From positions 84,501 to 148,500 of the forward strand of contig QVRM01002131.1 in the NCBI GenBank assembly GCA_003439945.1: a DNA stretch of 64,000 bases, in the 5' to 3' direction. A model generated the notes under the pieces. The model was not told the origin of the DNA. It did not search any database and saw nothing but the letters and a program-made list of their open reading frames with translations. Source of the stretch: Dermanyssus gallinae (Eukaryota; Arthropoda; Arachnida; Mesostigmata; Dermanyssidae). The position numbers and the translations under genes were made by a program. This document shows, one piece after another, positions 36,335-49,794 of this stretch; position 1 is the first letter of the stretch, and every line of letters starts with the position of its first letter.

Positions 36335-37249
36335 CTAGGCTTAGAATCAAATGTACGCGTTTAAATGTACGCGAAGTGGTGTGAATGTTAGATCACTGAA
36401 AGTTGCGCGCTCAGTGAAGGTAAACAACACATTCTCGTGGAGAGTTCCACGAAGTCTGCGAAGTCGACAGACCTGATGTATGTTCTAATTATAATCAGAG
36501 GTTGAATATGTTGTTAAAAACAATGTATACTTAGGAATATATGACCCTTGAATAAAGGTGCTTTTGACTTGACTTGACTTAACTCAACTCATCAGCGCTG
36601 GTGACTGCCGTGCCATGCTATCAAGTTCGTAACAGTTCGTGTGAACATCCGTTGTCATGTACACCACAAAGTTTACAAAAGTCTTCCTCAAATGAACACA
36701 CGAGACGCAAAACGCAAAACGTAAGCGTCAAACGGCCTTTCTTTGTTGTTTTGTTTGTTTTCGGTTCCTTTTGTGCCTGCCTGCCTCTTCTACATTGCTT
36801 CTGTTTCGCATTGAATGCTAGCATTAACGGCCGACTGTAGCATCGCAGAAGTGATGCCGCTCTGTCGTGCTTTACATGACATGTTTAGCGCGCCGATGAA
36901 CGCGCCAATGGGTGTATGTTTCTGCTTTTCGCTAGTGTTTGGACTTGGTATTGCTTTGCACCGCCTGCACGGTAACTTTTTGCTTCTTGCTTCAAGTGTA
37001 ACTACGGCAAGGAGAACGCTTGTTTAATTAGATCGCTTCAAATAGACGCGCAGTGGTGCAGCGGTACCTGCAGGACAGCGCCTCGTTACCATTCACCGAG
37101 AAAAGAAGTGTACGTATCAACAAGCCACAGGGAAGTTAAGGATCGTGGCTCGTTGAGTTTGCCTACGCTATTTTAGGACCCTGATCCACTTACTTAGTTG
37201 TGCCGCAATGTTGCGGAGTGCGTAGTGTGTACCTCAAGGATGTTGTAAG

Positions 37250-37477
<228 letters not shown>

Positions 37478-38464
37478 CGACGATTATAATTGAAGCATGT
37501 TATTAGTTGGTGGAGTGATTTGTCTGGTTAATTTCGATAACTAACGAGATTTTTCGCTATTGATTACGCACAGAATATGTATTTTGTAGATCCAGTGAGT
37601 TTAACATTTTAAGAGTCAAACTTTGAGCTTTCCAGTTTTTAACAGGGCCTGTTATCTGGGAATGTTTTTCTTGCTGTGGATAGGGGATTGCAATTGCCCC
37701 GTGAACGAGAAATCCTGCTGCAAGCGCTATTCATTAACTAGTGCTGATTATGTACCTGCTCTTTGTACACACCACCCGCCGCTGCTACCGATTAAGTGGC
37801 TTAGTGAACTCATTTGATTTGCAATGAAGATCAAACCTGATCACCTAGACAACGTAAAGGTCGTAACACGGTTTGGTATGGTTAGCCATAGATAAATATA
37901 GCTGACAAGCTCGTGTATAGAAGACTGTTCGGATTCTAAAGGTTCCCGAGCAAAATCTGTGTGTTTGGGTAAGGCCGGCGTCGAAGTACGTTAATAGCTA
38001 AATCATTTGTAGGCCCTTAACGACCTCGTTAGACGATGATTACTGTCGATTAACTCGGTAGACAGTTGTGATGACTGTGTAGCCAGCTATAAGGCGATAA
38101 ATCTCCTCAATCTAATGGTGATAATCTACAAAGAAATCTACAAGAAAAATCTCCTCTAAACCTAGGGTCAAATACCCCTTCAAGTACAAATTTGAGCCTA
38201 GACATTTGGCACACCTCCGAATGACACACGGATCGGTTTTCTATTACAACCTTATCAATCATAATGCAGTTGCATATTAGACTAGTCAATAGCACCTCAT
38301 ATTTATACACACAATGGAAAGCAAATACCCAGTAGGTATTGAAGTAGACATGGATTATATGGATGCATAGGTAATATATATGCTGCCGCTCTAAGCGCCC
38401 CTGCTATAAAAGGGTGACATGTGTATTTGGGTATACATGCAAAGCAAACAATAAATAAATCAAT

Positions 38465-38510
<46 letters not shown>

Positions 38511-38746
38511 GTTCTAATGTCGACTGGATTTAATAGCTAGGCACATACGATAATCGTCAACGGTCGCGCTCTTACCTGCTATCGAGGATCGATGATAGGG
38601 GCGACACAAATGACCAAGCATTGCCGAGACAAGCGCATTTTATAGTAGCAGACGGACGTTGAAAAACGAATGCTTTCGCTGCTAGTCTAACTGCAAGGAT
38701 ACCTTTCAGTGCACGCTACCTCTATTAGTGACCACTTCGCGTGACT

Positions 38747-38750
<4 letters not shown>

Positions 38751-38832
<82 letters not shown>

Positions 38833-38857
38833 ATATATATATATATATATATATATA
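38751..38857. repeat. (TA)n array
   Basis: About 107 bases of TA with one C interruption at 38831. Confidence 0.95.
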
Positions 38858-39899
38858 GCGGATCCTGCAGTGGATGTTGAACGCTGTAGCATGAGTCCGA
38901 CAACGGCGGGTCATCACTACGTCGCGGTTGAAGAGCTTCATGGCTCTGTTTACCATTCTGACGCTGGACAAACCGCGTCGTTAACATCGTTGATATAGCA
39001 ATATTTCTCTCGAGCAAGTATAATCAATTCAAACTGCGACTGTTTTATTTTTTTCTCAAACATGCGACAGATAGTTTGCTATATGATAAAATGTACTCCA
39101 GGAATAATTGATTGTGTCGTCACGAGTATACAAGATTGAAGATTTGTCCTTGAGACTGTTTTAAGCGGCTCGATAACTGGGTGACGAAGAATATCAAGAC
39201 AATCGATGCGGACTTAGCCTTCTACTTTGAAAATGAAAAATGTGCTTTTGTTTGCGATACGTTTGTCATTGCAGCATCAACATGATGACGATTCTATGTC
39301 AGTTAGATAGAAAGAAAGACAGACACGCATTTTATAGACATTAGACTGCCATTTGCGAGCCTACAAGCTATCGCTCAATTAGGTGCTTCCTAATGACCCT
39401 GTGGCACGCGTAAGAGATTTTGATGCAGAATCATGTACATACAGCTTGCGCCAAGTAGCAGTTGACTAGTCAATTGAAATTTCTTTCAACTGCAAGTTTT
39501 AACTAACAATATTGCCTACTAGACCAGTCATAATCGGTATTATCTGTCGGAATGTACGTTGCACGTTTCAGAAGAAAAATGATGACGTTACGTCACCTAG
39601 TCGGGCCGATAGCGACTGCGAAATTGCACCTAGTGGCGACATACGGTTACGTAAAACACCCACCACGGGTCGTCTCCGCGAAACTTGATGTTGTTATGAC
39701 GTATTGAGCCTATCCCTGGAGAAGACAGAGCACACCCCAGGGTGAAGGCGGCATTAGGACCTGATGTGCCTACATCGTAGTCGATTTCTGCCACTCTCGT
39801 TTATGTCTTGTTAAACGACGTGGAACCATAAAAATACCGGCAAGTAAAGCCTCGAGCCAACACAGACATATTCACAGTAGTGCACCTTATGCCAGGCGT

Positions 39900-39946
<47 letters not shown>

Positions 39947-41629
39947 CGCGTACATACACAGCACCAAGTTTATTAATAGATAAAGTTTTGGGCGTTTAAA
40001 GTTTTTAGAAGCCTAACGTTTGCGCATGTTTTAGGACCATTGTCGCTATGTTTGCCTGAAGGCAGCATAACTATGTGGCCACTCAGAGACCCACCCCGAC
40101 CGCTATGTTCTATACTCCATGGCAGTTTCGCTATCATCAAAACTGAAGCCTAATGGGAAAGACAACCTTGTGAATGGTTGGGCCGCTTCAATAGATAACA
40201 AGTTAGTGGGCCCTTCTTTAGGACAACTAACATTCCGATAGGTACGTATTAAACGTTTTGTGGCTCGCATAATCGAACTAGAGGATAACGTTGTGTAAAG
40301 CAGTGTGACACTCGTGCTAGAATCCACAGTCCAGTAGACTAAAGCCATTCGAAACTAATGTAGTCATTGAATAATACAGAAACACCGCACCAACAGAAAT
40401 TGGCGATTGTGACGATTGCCAGTTCTCTGAAGGGTCCCACCTAACCTTATATCAACGAGTAAGCGTTTGCCAATCTACAGAAATCCAATCTATTCGAGCG
40501 TTTGCCAATCTATCCGAGCATTACGGCGAACTGAATATTTCGGTAGCAAACGCTAGTGGCACGGACTCTAGTTGATTAGTTGGGCTTGCGTCCAAACTAC
40601 TTGATGCCACTAACCAAGCAGTTCTCCGACTAAACTCGCCGATGAGTTTTCTTGATAGGAAGTAGTAAAAAGTAATTTGCTAACCCTTTGCCAGTAAGTA
40701 ACAACCCATATAGAACGGTTTACCCGCACCCTGCATGCACTAAGCAACGCGGCTTAGTGGCAAAGTCATTGCTGTTCCGTGAGGTTGTGGCTCCAAGAGC
40801 TGTATTGGCAACTCTTAAATTGGTTTTGATGGTTTTAAGACAAGGCAAGTGTTGGAGTGGACTATAATCGGCCATGATTGTACACAAAAAACGCCAAGGA
40901 CCACATAGGTCTCAGTGGAAGAGATGATGCATTACCATCCACCCCCATGATTATAATTATTATTGCGCGTCGATTCATCAGAAGCTTTGGCTATGGCGAC
41001 TACATGCGTGGTATTTGAAGCCCGCCGGTTGCCACCAGAGTCTGTACTCAAATGCCTATTAGATGTTTTAGTCTTTGAATAAACCATACCTCCATGGACA
41101 TGAACGACTCATTATTGTCGCATTGTACGATGCCGTTTTTTCAGCATGTACCAAAGGAGAGAATACCTAGAGGACGCGCTAACACTTGCCGCAAATATTA
41201 GCGCTTATATAATTCCGGGTTTACTCCAAGCGCTTGGAACGAAACAACTAGTTGTGATTTGTAAAGTCAAAGGAATTGAAACGAAGCCAAGAGCAGAAGG
41301 TGACCAACATCAAAAATAGTGTTTATTATTTTCATTCAGGAATAATAGCAAAGAGACCGGGTGCACTGTTAAAGGACAAAGGAACATTAACTGAAGATGA
41401 GTGTCAATTTAGAGGGAGAAAAGCGGCATAAACGGAAATCTAACTCCTGCTAGAAGATATATGTCAAAAACCGTTTAACGCCGTGCAATCCTTTTTCATT
41501 TGTAATTTTAATGGCATTTGCTTTGGCTCCTAGGGAAAAATTGTAGAGGAGCTAACCTGGGAAAGGGGTCCAGAATCACCCTTAGCGCTTATTAATGGCA
41601 TTTTAAGGAGAACAGAGGTTAAGGAGTCG

Positions 41630-42095
41630 CTTTGTGTACCTAGTGTCAGGCTGTGCACCAGTTGTTGAGATAATTCGATCGAGGTTGAAGACGCCGCGTA
41701 CAGTACCATTCGAGAGCTTTACCTCAGAATGGGAATATAAAGTTGAACAAGTCCGACGAGCGGTCGGAGACCTGGATATTTTCAGAGCCTCTCACCTCTG
41801 GTCTGGTCTTGCATGTGACAATCGCCACGTCTATACCAGATACAAAGTTCATGGCTATCATCATCTGGTTTGTTCGAATACGAGCTTCCACGAAGAGTAC
41901 ACCGAGTGCGTCTGTCGGCTGTGCTCTCAGGTGTGTACGAAGTTTTATGCGTCTGCCTGCCTGGCCCTACGAAGAGATCACTGCACTGTTTCTCTCGAAT
42001 AATAGCCGCGAGCAGCTGACTGTATAATTGTATAATCTGTATAATTGTTTATGTTATATGTATATTTAATATGAGTGAAATAAATATGATGATGA
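41630..42095 (+). other. Possible LINE 3' end with (ATG)n tail
   Basis: Two overlapping open frames of 122 and 94 codons end at about 42027, then an A/T-rich stretch runs to AATAAATATGATGATGATGAT. LINEs of several clades end in such short tandem tails. No conserved protein motif was recognised. Confidence 0.25.
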
Positions 42096-42729
42096 TGATT
42101 TTTAAGGAGAACACACTTAAGTTAAATAAAGATGTCGACATAATCAAAGAAATCGCGGAACAAGCAATTAGGGTGGCCTAATAGGACCGACTTAGTCACC
42201 TATTCTTTTCGAGTTCTGCTTCAACACGCTTAACTGTCATAACTTTTTCTTTTTATATTTTAGCTCGCTCTATCCAACATGCCTTCCCTAGAATCTACTA
42301 ATAATCGCTTTTGAATTATCTTTTTTTCTTTCTATATATATATATATATATATATATGTCTGCCAAACTCGATCTGGCCCCTATCGCCAATTTACTTTTG
42401 CCTGTATATGTATTGAGCCACGAGCTCCCGCTCATTGTTAACTAATGCAGCAAATCTGCGACTTTGACTCTGCAATCCCCCTTTGGATCTACCCTTAGTC
42501 TTCACAATCTGCGTCTATTTAACTTATCTTTTTTTGTGACATTATCAAAACTAATACTAAATCTTACTAAGTACCCCCTGTTATGGATTATAACCTATAA
42601 CTCGCGCCCCATGCCGCGGCCTCTGCGATCTCCCGGTTGATGCCCGGCCATCATCAACATTAGTGGACGACTGCCTTCACTATCCTATAAATGACTAAAT
42701 GAAGTTCGGTCAGTACCTCCGCAAAAACA

Positions 42730-43090
42730 ATCATGCTATAATAGGCGGTCTCCTCTGAACACACTGATGTCGTTCCGCTGCAGTCTCATCATCATATATT
42801 TAAGCTCCGCGTAACCCGGTGTCTTGTTTGCAACGCGCCTTACGTGGATCGAGGCTTTGGCCGGTACATTGCAAAAAACACCCTGACCCGGGGTCCGTTT
42901 TCCTCGAGTCCGACTTCCCTTGTTAAATTGCTGGTAACCAAGACAGCGCGTCCGCATTACTGTTCAATTTGGTCGGCCGATGCTCGAAGTAGTACTTTTG
43001 CACACTCGCCGCCGTCAGGGGTAACTTACCGTTGGCCTCAATATGCTCTATAGTTGCTCGAGGATCAGGGTGAAACGGCGCCAAAGATAT
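42730..43090 (-). mobile_element. Ty3/gypsy-type retrotransposon scrap (RNase H end)
   Basis: On the - strand about 43075-42925 reads FHPDPRATIEHIEANGKLPL, then YYFEHRPTKLNSNADALSWL. The YRPxKxNxNADALSRLP signature marks the end of RNase H in gypsy-like pol. A further frame runs to 42736. It is a small degenerate piece with no LTR seen. Confidence 0.6.
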
Positions 43091-43108
43091 ATACATATGT
43101 ATTATTGT

Positions 43109-43156
<48 letters not shown>

Positions 43157-43352
43157 GATATAGGAACTGCATAATACACTGCTTTAGCTCTCATTAAAAA
43201 TATATAGATAATAGAATATAAATGGTTAACTGTCAGTCATGAACAGCCAAAAAATATGTTTAGTCAATCATGAAGTATCACAAATCGCATGTGTGCCTCA
43301 ACTATGTCGAAATGTGTTGGTAAGTGGCCATTTCTGGACCATCTGTGTAAAG

Positions 43353-43392
<40 letters not shown>

Positions 43393-43460
43393 CATTTTTA
43401 AATTTAATTCAAACATGGTTTACTTAAGGAACTGCATACATTCACATGCTTAAGTTCTCG

Positions 43461-43461
<1 letters not shown>

Positions 43462-43501
<40 letters not shown>
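43462..43501. repeat. (TA)n at left edge of LINE
   Basis: 40 bases of TA immediately before the LINE 3' end at 43.5 kb. Two more arrays lie just upstream (43112-43151 and 43355-43391). Confidence 0.95.
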
Positions 43502-43504
<3 letters not shown>

Positions 43505-44567
43505 TCAATGTAATCAATTATTCACGGTCGGACCATGACATTTGGGTCCCTGCGAACGTATGCATTCCGTACCGTGTCGACTGAGGCACTACTTGTCGTG
43601 TCCAAGATGCTGCCATGGGATCTGCTGGTCGGGGAGCGAGCAGAACGAACGCTGGACGGTGATCTAGACCCCACACGGGCTAGATTAGCTACTTTGGACT
43701 CTTATCAGAAAGAATGGGTGAGGGCAGCAACCCCTGGGGGGGTCACCAACGGTCGCTGGACCAAAAGTCTGATCCCGGATCTACGGCAATGGTACGACTG
43801 CAGACACGGCGAGCTATCTTATAATGCGTCCCAGGTGCTGACCGGACACGGCCAATTCCAGACGTATATGGTTAAGATTAACAAAGCTCAAGTCGATTCC
43901 TGCGTACTATGCGACTCGAAGGAACTGGATGATGTAGAGCACACTGTTCTGCATTGTGGGGCCCTCCGGGAAGCGTGGGACGCAAAGGCGGCCGCTGTGC
44001 GAGGCCGGCCGGTCAACGAAGTCGTCACCCATGTGATGACTTCAGCGGCGGCCTGGAAAGCAGGTATTGCCCACTTTGATGCGATCATGACCGCGAAAGT
44101 GGTCAAAGAGACTGCCAGGAGAGCTGGTCTTAGCGTCCACTCAGGCTCCGGTCGAGAGGGGAAATCTGTAGACGGGAGGCGGGTGGGTGATAGGCAGGTG
44201 GACCAGGCTAGGCAAATTTAGCAAAGGATTCCCCAGATGATGACTCTCGACGCACCCACAGGCGAGCGGGCTGCGGAAGGTGTCAACGGCCTTCTTGAAG
44301 TCGCCGCCCCGCGCCAAAGCGGGCTAGGGCGACTGTAGGAATGCTGGAGTAGGGAGGAGAGCCAAACTGGCCACTCCCATGGATACGAAGCGATGCCTAG
44401 CAGTTACCGTTCCCTGGGGGTGGGGGAGGCGGGTGTTAGTGGGTTTGTGAGTCCCACACTAGTCACTGGCTGTGGTGACACATGTACATCACGATTCCCG
44501 TAATTCCCCATATTATTGCTGTGAGGTTTCGGCATTAAAAAAAGGGTCATTACGGGGTTTCCAGTGT

Positions 44568-44571
<4 letters not shown>
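43502..44571 (+). mobile_element. R1-like LINE 3' end bounded by (TA)n on both sides
   Basis: The LINE's C-terminal coding part (43535-44221) and its 3' untranslated region lie between TA arrays at 43462-43501 and 44572-44604. The untranslated part shares GTCCCACACTA...ATCACGATTCCCG with the copy ending at 9985. The element is truncated at its 5' end. Confidence 0.75.
43535..44221 (+). CDS. LINE ORF2 C-terminal part, open
   Basis: 228 codons without a stop. FRTVSTEALLVVSKMLPWDL is the thumb/connector region found after RT in R1-clade LINEs. Later CVLCDSKELDDVEHTVLHC has the Cys-Cys-His-Cys zinc-knuckle pattern (CxxC...HxxxxC) typical of their C-terminus, and REAWDAKAAAVRG follows. The first eight or so codons may be flanking sequence. 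No RT active site is present, so it is a dead fragment, though a young one since the frame is preserved. Confidence 0.75.
   Translation: MTFGSLRTYAFRTVSTEALLVVSKMLPWDLLVGERAERTLDGDLDPTRARLATLDSYQKEWVRAATPGGVTNGRWTKSLIPDLRQWYDCRHGELSYNASQVLTGHGQFQTYMVKINKAQVDSCVLCDSKELDDVEHTVLHCGALREAWDAKAAAVRGRPVNEVVTHVMTSAAAWKAGIAHFDAIMTAKVVKETARRAGLSVHSGSGREGKSVDGRRVGDRQVDQARQI

Positions 44572-44604
<33 letters not shown>
44572..44604. repeat. (TA)n at right edge of LINE
   Basis: 33 bases of TA immediately after the LINE 3' untranslated region. Confidence 0.95.
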
Positions 44605-44607
<3 letters not shown>

Positions 44608-45317
44608 GCGTCCACCTAAAGTGTCATACTTAGGTAGCTTCTGAAAGACTGCTCACTTGGACCAAAAATAGGAGTGGACACAAGCTGTCTTGCTCCGGTG
44701 GTCTGTTTAATGCAGAGATGCTCAATTACATTGCCATCTACAATTACTTTACTTCACTCCACATCTTGAACGAGTCTAAAAATATTGAAAATAAACTCTG
44801 AAGTCGACAGGAATTGTTACAAGTTGCATACCGACTGATATTTTAACTACAACGAGTCATTTGTGCCAAAGTTAGTTACCGGGATCTAGGATCGTAGAAG
44901 AAGCGCAATTGAACATTTAACGAAAAAGAGTTTGTAGTGCATGCAGCGGTGAGATTGGGCCAAAGGGCACGCGGCCACCCACGCGCTGTCATCGATACTG
45001 CTGTTGCGGGGCTTAAATGAGGAGCTTAGGTCGTTCCATGGGTCGTATTTGCTTGGCTCCTTTTATGACCTTCCTTTATATAGATGACTTGCCCTAGCAA
45101 TCAGAAGCACCAATGTGTGTGTCTATAATGATGGAAGTGTACACTATCATCTTCTTATATGACTTGCATTATTGCGATGGCACCGCGTGTGACATTGACG
45201 CATAGCAGTTGCCTGCACGCAGCCAAAAGTACAGTTTTTTTATTGCACTGATACTGAGTACATGCGTGGAATCATCAACATATATGCTGTATCTTATTCA
45301 CTATCGTCGTATCGAGC

Positions 45318-45422
45318 GAGAAATTTTCGCTGTAATAGCGGGCAATTAACCGCAGAAATCTTCGCTGCAATAGCGGGCAGCTAACCGCAGAAATCTTCAC
45401 TGCAATAGCGGGCAATTAACCG
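45318..45422 (+). repeat. Three tandem copies of a roughly 38-base unit
   Basis: GAAATCTTCGCTGCAATAGC followed by GGGCAATTAACCGC repeats three times with small changes (GAAATTTTCGCTGTAATAGC first). Confidence 0.85.
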
Positions 45423-45959
45423 CGTGGTACTCGAGGTAGTGGAAACCGTGCATCCTATATATACGGAGCGACCGGCGCACACCGCTCCACGGCCCACCGC
45501 AACAAAAATAAATAGATCAAAAGTATCTATTTTTGCCTCTCACTCCGTTACTTCCGGCTTCCATTCATCCAAGCGAAGTTTCGGGCATTTGCAATCTCTG
45601 CCAAAGCACCTCCACTAGCCTTACTGTATGTACACGATGCAATTTATTGCTTCGATACAAAATAAGTATAACGTTTCAAGCACTTTTGAAGAAAATTAAC
45701 ACTCGCCGGCGTCTGGTGACAGTACTCTGTCCCTTTCAAATTGTTCACAAATGTTGGCAGAGCCTTCAGCGTGAAAACCCGCATAGCCACATTAATTAAG
45801 AGTCTCGAAACACGTTGTATTTCCGCGTAAACAATGCCAGGGTTAAACTTACGGTGTCAGCAATATGCGCCAAAAACGACGTTCCCAATTATAATAAACG
45901 CGTCGACCAGGATACGGGAAGGACTAGCTATAATTCCTAGCTAAGCTCCGGTGACATCC

Positions 45960-46190
45960 GCGCGTCAAAATTATTCGACCAGCAGGTGATGAGGAACTTT
46001 GTCGAAGGCCTTTATGTAATCAATAAGGAAGGCGTACAAATTACCGCTTGGACTTTGCACTGCACGCTCGACATTACGCTGCAAGACGAGGATCGCGTCT
46101 TTGATGCCCACGCCTCTCCCAAACTCTAACTTTTCATGTGGAAAAACACAACCAGACACGACTTCCATTCTTCAGATATCCAACTTAACG
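45960..46190 (-). mobile_element. LINE RT fragment
   Basis: On the - strand 46168-45971 reads FGRGVGIKDAILVLQRNVER, SGNLYAFLIDYIKAFDKVPH and HLLVE. The DY-KAFD-V-H block is RT motif A with its first catalytic Asp. It is short and isolated. Confidence 0.65.
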
Positions 46191-46324
46191 AAACATTTTT
46201 AAGCGTGCGTTTCAGAGCTACTTCTCAGTAGAGGTTTGGATCATCTGTCGTGCCCGTGCTTGCCTTTAAACAACAGAGAGAGCCCAGCTCGCTATATGCT
46301 AAACGGTGGACAAGCGTTCCTCCC

Positions 46325-46400
46325 TGACATTAACAAAGGATGTTCTCACAAAAATATTAACAAAGGATGTTCTCATGAAAATATTAACAAATGATGTCCA
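46325..46400 (+). repeat. Three tandem copies of a roughly 28-base unit
   Basis: ATTAACAAAGGATGTTCTCA plus AAAAAT-type spacers repeat three times; the last has ATGATGTCCATGAGA. Confidence 0.8.
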
Positions 46401-46599
46401 TGAGAAACCGCCTATGCTCAGTGTTCATAGTGAAGCTTGTCAGGTTCACCGCTTTTCTGCATGGAAAATGACCGAAACATATTAATTTCATCTCTTACGT
46501 CATTTGTCTGGTAGCCTGGATGTAAAAATACACGTGAAAGCTTAACATCCTAAAAAAATGATAAAATCACATAAGTAAAATAATTAAATACACACTTTT

Positions 46600-47580
46600 G
46601 AGTGTCAGTGAACAGACTGTGCAAAAGATAGAGCACTCGAATCCTGCTTATAGTGGGAATTATTCGGAATACAGCATGCCACATGGAGTGTAGTAACAGT
46701 TTTCTGTCGGTTCATGACAGTGCCGTCTCTGGCAGATCTTACAATAAAATCGTGTAGAGAGTAGCGGGCGATAAAATGGCCTGTCTCCTGTAGTGTGTCG
46801 TTTCCATGTATGTATTTATCCATATTCGCAACCCTTACCAGTGGTCTGTGGAATCGGGGGTCTACGTCGAGTAGCTTAGTTCGAAAACATATTTTCAGCT
46901 GCTCGAGAGCTGGAATCACGGCAAGCCTTAACCGAAAATGAGCAGAAACTAAGTCATGAGGTAAGGTAGCCAGTTTTTCCCCTTCCATGGAAACCCAGTA
47001 GCAACTTGAAAAATACTAGCTTTACTTTCTCTAGTTTTTCGTGTATGATGATTCCATAAGCCCGACTCTAGGCATCTGTTCAAGATTGCACGGAGAATGG
47101 GCCAAATATAAGGAGGGTCTACGAGGCGACCTTAGAGGAGTTACTAGATCCGAAGAAGCTTCCGTGAACTGCTTGAACATTATTTATCATGCTTTCTCTA
47201 AACTGAAGAAAAACAGACTTTTCCGTTAGACTATATCTAGTAATGATTCTTCTATGAGCGGTTGAGTAGAAGTCATGTGGTAAACTAGCCAGTTTTGCAT
47301 GTTCCAAATTCAGTAGCTGGCTTGAAAAAGTATCGCTTTATCTTATCTATTGGGTCTACAATAAAGTTCTTTCGAATTCTATAATGATTCTTTACGGACA
47401 AAACCCCAAAGACGTTTTTGTAGCCCTATAGTTGTTCCTGTGGTGATGTGCTAAGATGATAACATATGCCCTCATCTAGGCATCTGTTTAGGATTGCACG
47501 GATAATGGGAGATTGAGAAACATAAGGAGCGTCTACAAGGCGACTCTAAAAAGCTACTAGATGCTTCTCAGGAGCCCTAA
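46600..47580 (-). repeat. Two related modules in tandem, probably LINE-derived
   Basis: 46951-47155 and 47269-47575 share GCATCTGTT-AGGATTGCACGGA, TAAGGAG-GTCTAC-AGGCGAC and AGTCATG-GGTAA-TAGCCAGTTTT. The second module has extra bases near 47380-47460. On the - strand 46988-46605 is open for 127 codons, with KLATLPHD repeated in the other module. Origin not determined; it is near the LINE piece at 46 kb. Confidence 0.5.
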
Positions 47581-49031
47581 TCGCCTTTCAATTGGGGTTC
47601 TACTGCAATTTGGATTTGCCGGGGAACTGTACTGGTGAAGGCCAACGGTCCTTTGAAGCGCTCATGAGGGACATTTCCAGGAATTGTACAAAGTCGAATC
47701 ACCTGCGCTGTCTAGGCGGAGAGGTAGTGTCGTTCATTAATGTGCTTTCATGATTAATCGTTTCATTGAGAATTCGTCTTACTTTGTAGATGCACGAGGC
47801 TAATATTATCTCGCAAATTTAAGTAAGCATACCGAGCAAATGAAACGTGAGTCGAAGAGGGTACTTGTTTTCAGATATGCAGCCGTCCAGTATTCTGACA
47901 TCTTAAACCACGCATCGTGTTTGCAAAATGAAGTCGCAAAATTTGAAATCCCGGGACGAGCTTGTCAATGGCCATAATATCCAAGCATCCTCTGCCAAGA
48001 CCGGGCCAACATTTTTGTAACAACAATACAGCGACACCACTCGTTGGTCTCTCCGCTTTGTGAGCAGTGGCTGGGCGGACAATGATAGCCATAAACTATC
48101 TGAGAGTCAAAATTCTTCGTGGTAAATATTTTTGTCAAAACTGCTACTGTTCTCCGTGAAAACGGCCTTTAATAAAAAGGCCGTCACCAAACTTATACCC
48201 TCAATGTTTCACTGTGCACTGATGCGAAGCGTCATCCTATTACCGGTGAGATGCGGGCGCTCGGCATGAGACGCCTCGTAATGCCGCAATGCAGCTGCTA
48301 CATACTACATTATAGTTTCCCGAACTGGAGGTAGGCCCATATCTTCACTCCTTAAAACTCTTTCCGCTTTGTGTTCACTTCGTTGCGTCTGCAGGGCTTG
48401 CAGTTGCTGACCGGATTGCGGGTTGTCAGTTGTTGTTGTTGTTGTTGTTGTTGTTTTTACTAAACATCTTTATACGTTAGACTTTCGGAGTAGCGTGTCG
48501 TTGGATCTGGTAGTTTTTGGCAGTTCTACAGCCTGACTGATTTTGCCCTCATTCCTTATTTTCTCCTTGACTTTGTTTATTTTTTGGCCAATGCCAACTA
48601 AATGTGATATTTTGAGGTTGATCAGGGGGCGGTCGTACAGCAAGATCGGAGCTGCGTCTCCGCAATGTCGGGAAACCCTACAGGGCGCTTTATCAATGCA
48701 TTTCCAATACGCAAAGCTCTGTCTATGTTGTAGTCACGTACGTAAGTTATCCGGAGCTGCACTTAAAGGCCGGTGACAGGGATACACTTAACTAAACCGC
48801 GAGCCTTTGTAGATGTTTCAGTTTGTCAACAGCTTCGTGACACTTTTATGCGAGTACAGACACTAATAGCGCAGCCAACGTTGCTGTCGGAATATTTCGT
48901 TTTGGCGAAATATTCCGCACTGCAAATGGGTTAACAATAAAGATCAATTCTTTTCCTTCAAAGGTAAAACAGTCTTCGTAGCCAGGATGATAAATCAACT
49001 GATATGCGATTTTGCCTTTTTCTTTTTTTAG
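47581..49031. other. Unique sequence, one short hairpin and a (GTT)n
   Basis: (GTT)n at 48431-48454 and the 12-base inverted repeat at 48888. No coding evidence. Confidence 0.4.
48888..48917. repeat. 12-base perfect inverted repeat
   Basis: CGGAATATTTCG, the loop TTTTGG, then CGAAATATTCCG. Short; may be chance. Confidence 0.8.
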
Positions 49032-49142
49032 GAGGCGTGCACGCGTATCTTCAAGATGTACGCCCCCGGCTTCTTGTGGAAAAAACGGTGGCCATTACTT
49101 TACTTGGCAGCACTCTTCCCATTGTCTGTCAAGGCTGCCAGA
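49032..49142 (+). CDS. Candidate internal exon, unassigned
   Basis: A strong T-rich tract and TTTTTTTAG precede 49032, and GTAAGC follows 49142. The 111-base interval is a multiple of three and open in all three frames. The first frame reads EACTRIFKMYAPGFLWKKR, then a hydrophobic WPLLYLAALFPLSV. It could be a symmetric exon of an otherwise unseen gene. No homologue is recognised and no neighbouring exon was found. Confidence 0.3.
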
Positions 49143-49339
49143 GTAAGCGAGAGTCCGAATGAAAATCAATTTTTCTTAGTTGGTAGTGTTGCTTGATTGG
49201 AGTCTATGGAGTCTTGTGGCGGCTTTGGCTGCTTCTCTAGGTATTCTACCCATCGTTCTAGAAATGCCATACGTTGGTAAGGCGATCACTGCCGAGTGTG
49301 CAATCGTATTGTAAATGATTAATAAATCATCACAATATT

Positions 49340-49343
<4 letters not shown>

Positions 49344-49422
<79 letters not shown>
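49344..49422. repeat. (TA)n then (TG)n array
   Basis: About 72 bases of TA followed by GTGTGTGTG. Confidence 0.95.
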
Positions 49423-49424
<2 letters not shown>

Positions 49425-49794
49425 ATAACTCACACATTCACAAAAGCTATATTTGGCTGCTCACATCGGTATAACAAAAATTTGTACTTTTACTGCTACT
49501 CCTCAATTAAACATCCCCTCATTGGCAAAAATACCTTGACTAGCATTAGCAAAGAATCATTTGTGAACTTTCTGAGAGCCTCATAACTTTCACTTCCTCT
49601 GGACGTAACATATATGCGGTGAAAGCAAGTGTGCGCGGTCTATACATGAACGTAGATAAATGTACGTACACATATAGAGCCTCAACTAGCCGAGTAAAGG
49701 AAAGGTCCAAGGTACATAACATGTCCATAAGGCGCCGACTGAGCCATCCCAAAAAGCATTAGCTTTAAAATTTTACCTCTTAAACATTTTTCGA

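Noticed and set aside
45318..45422. CRISPR-like array
   Set aside because: Only three direct units with no unique spacers of constant length; a plain tandem repeat in a eukaryotic genome.
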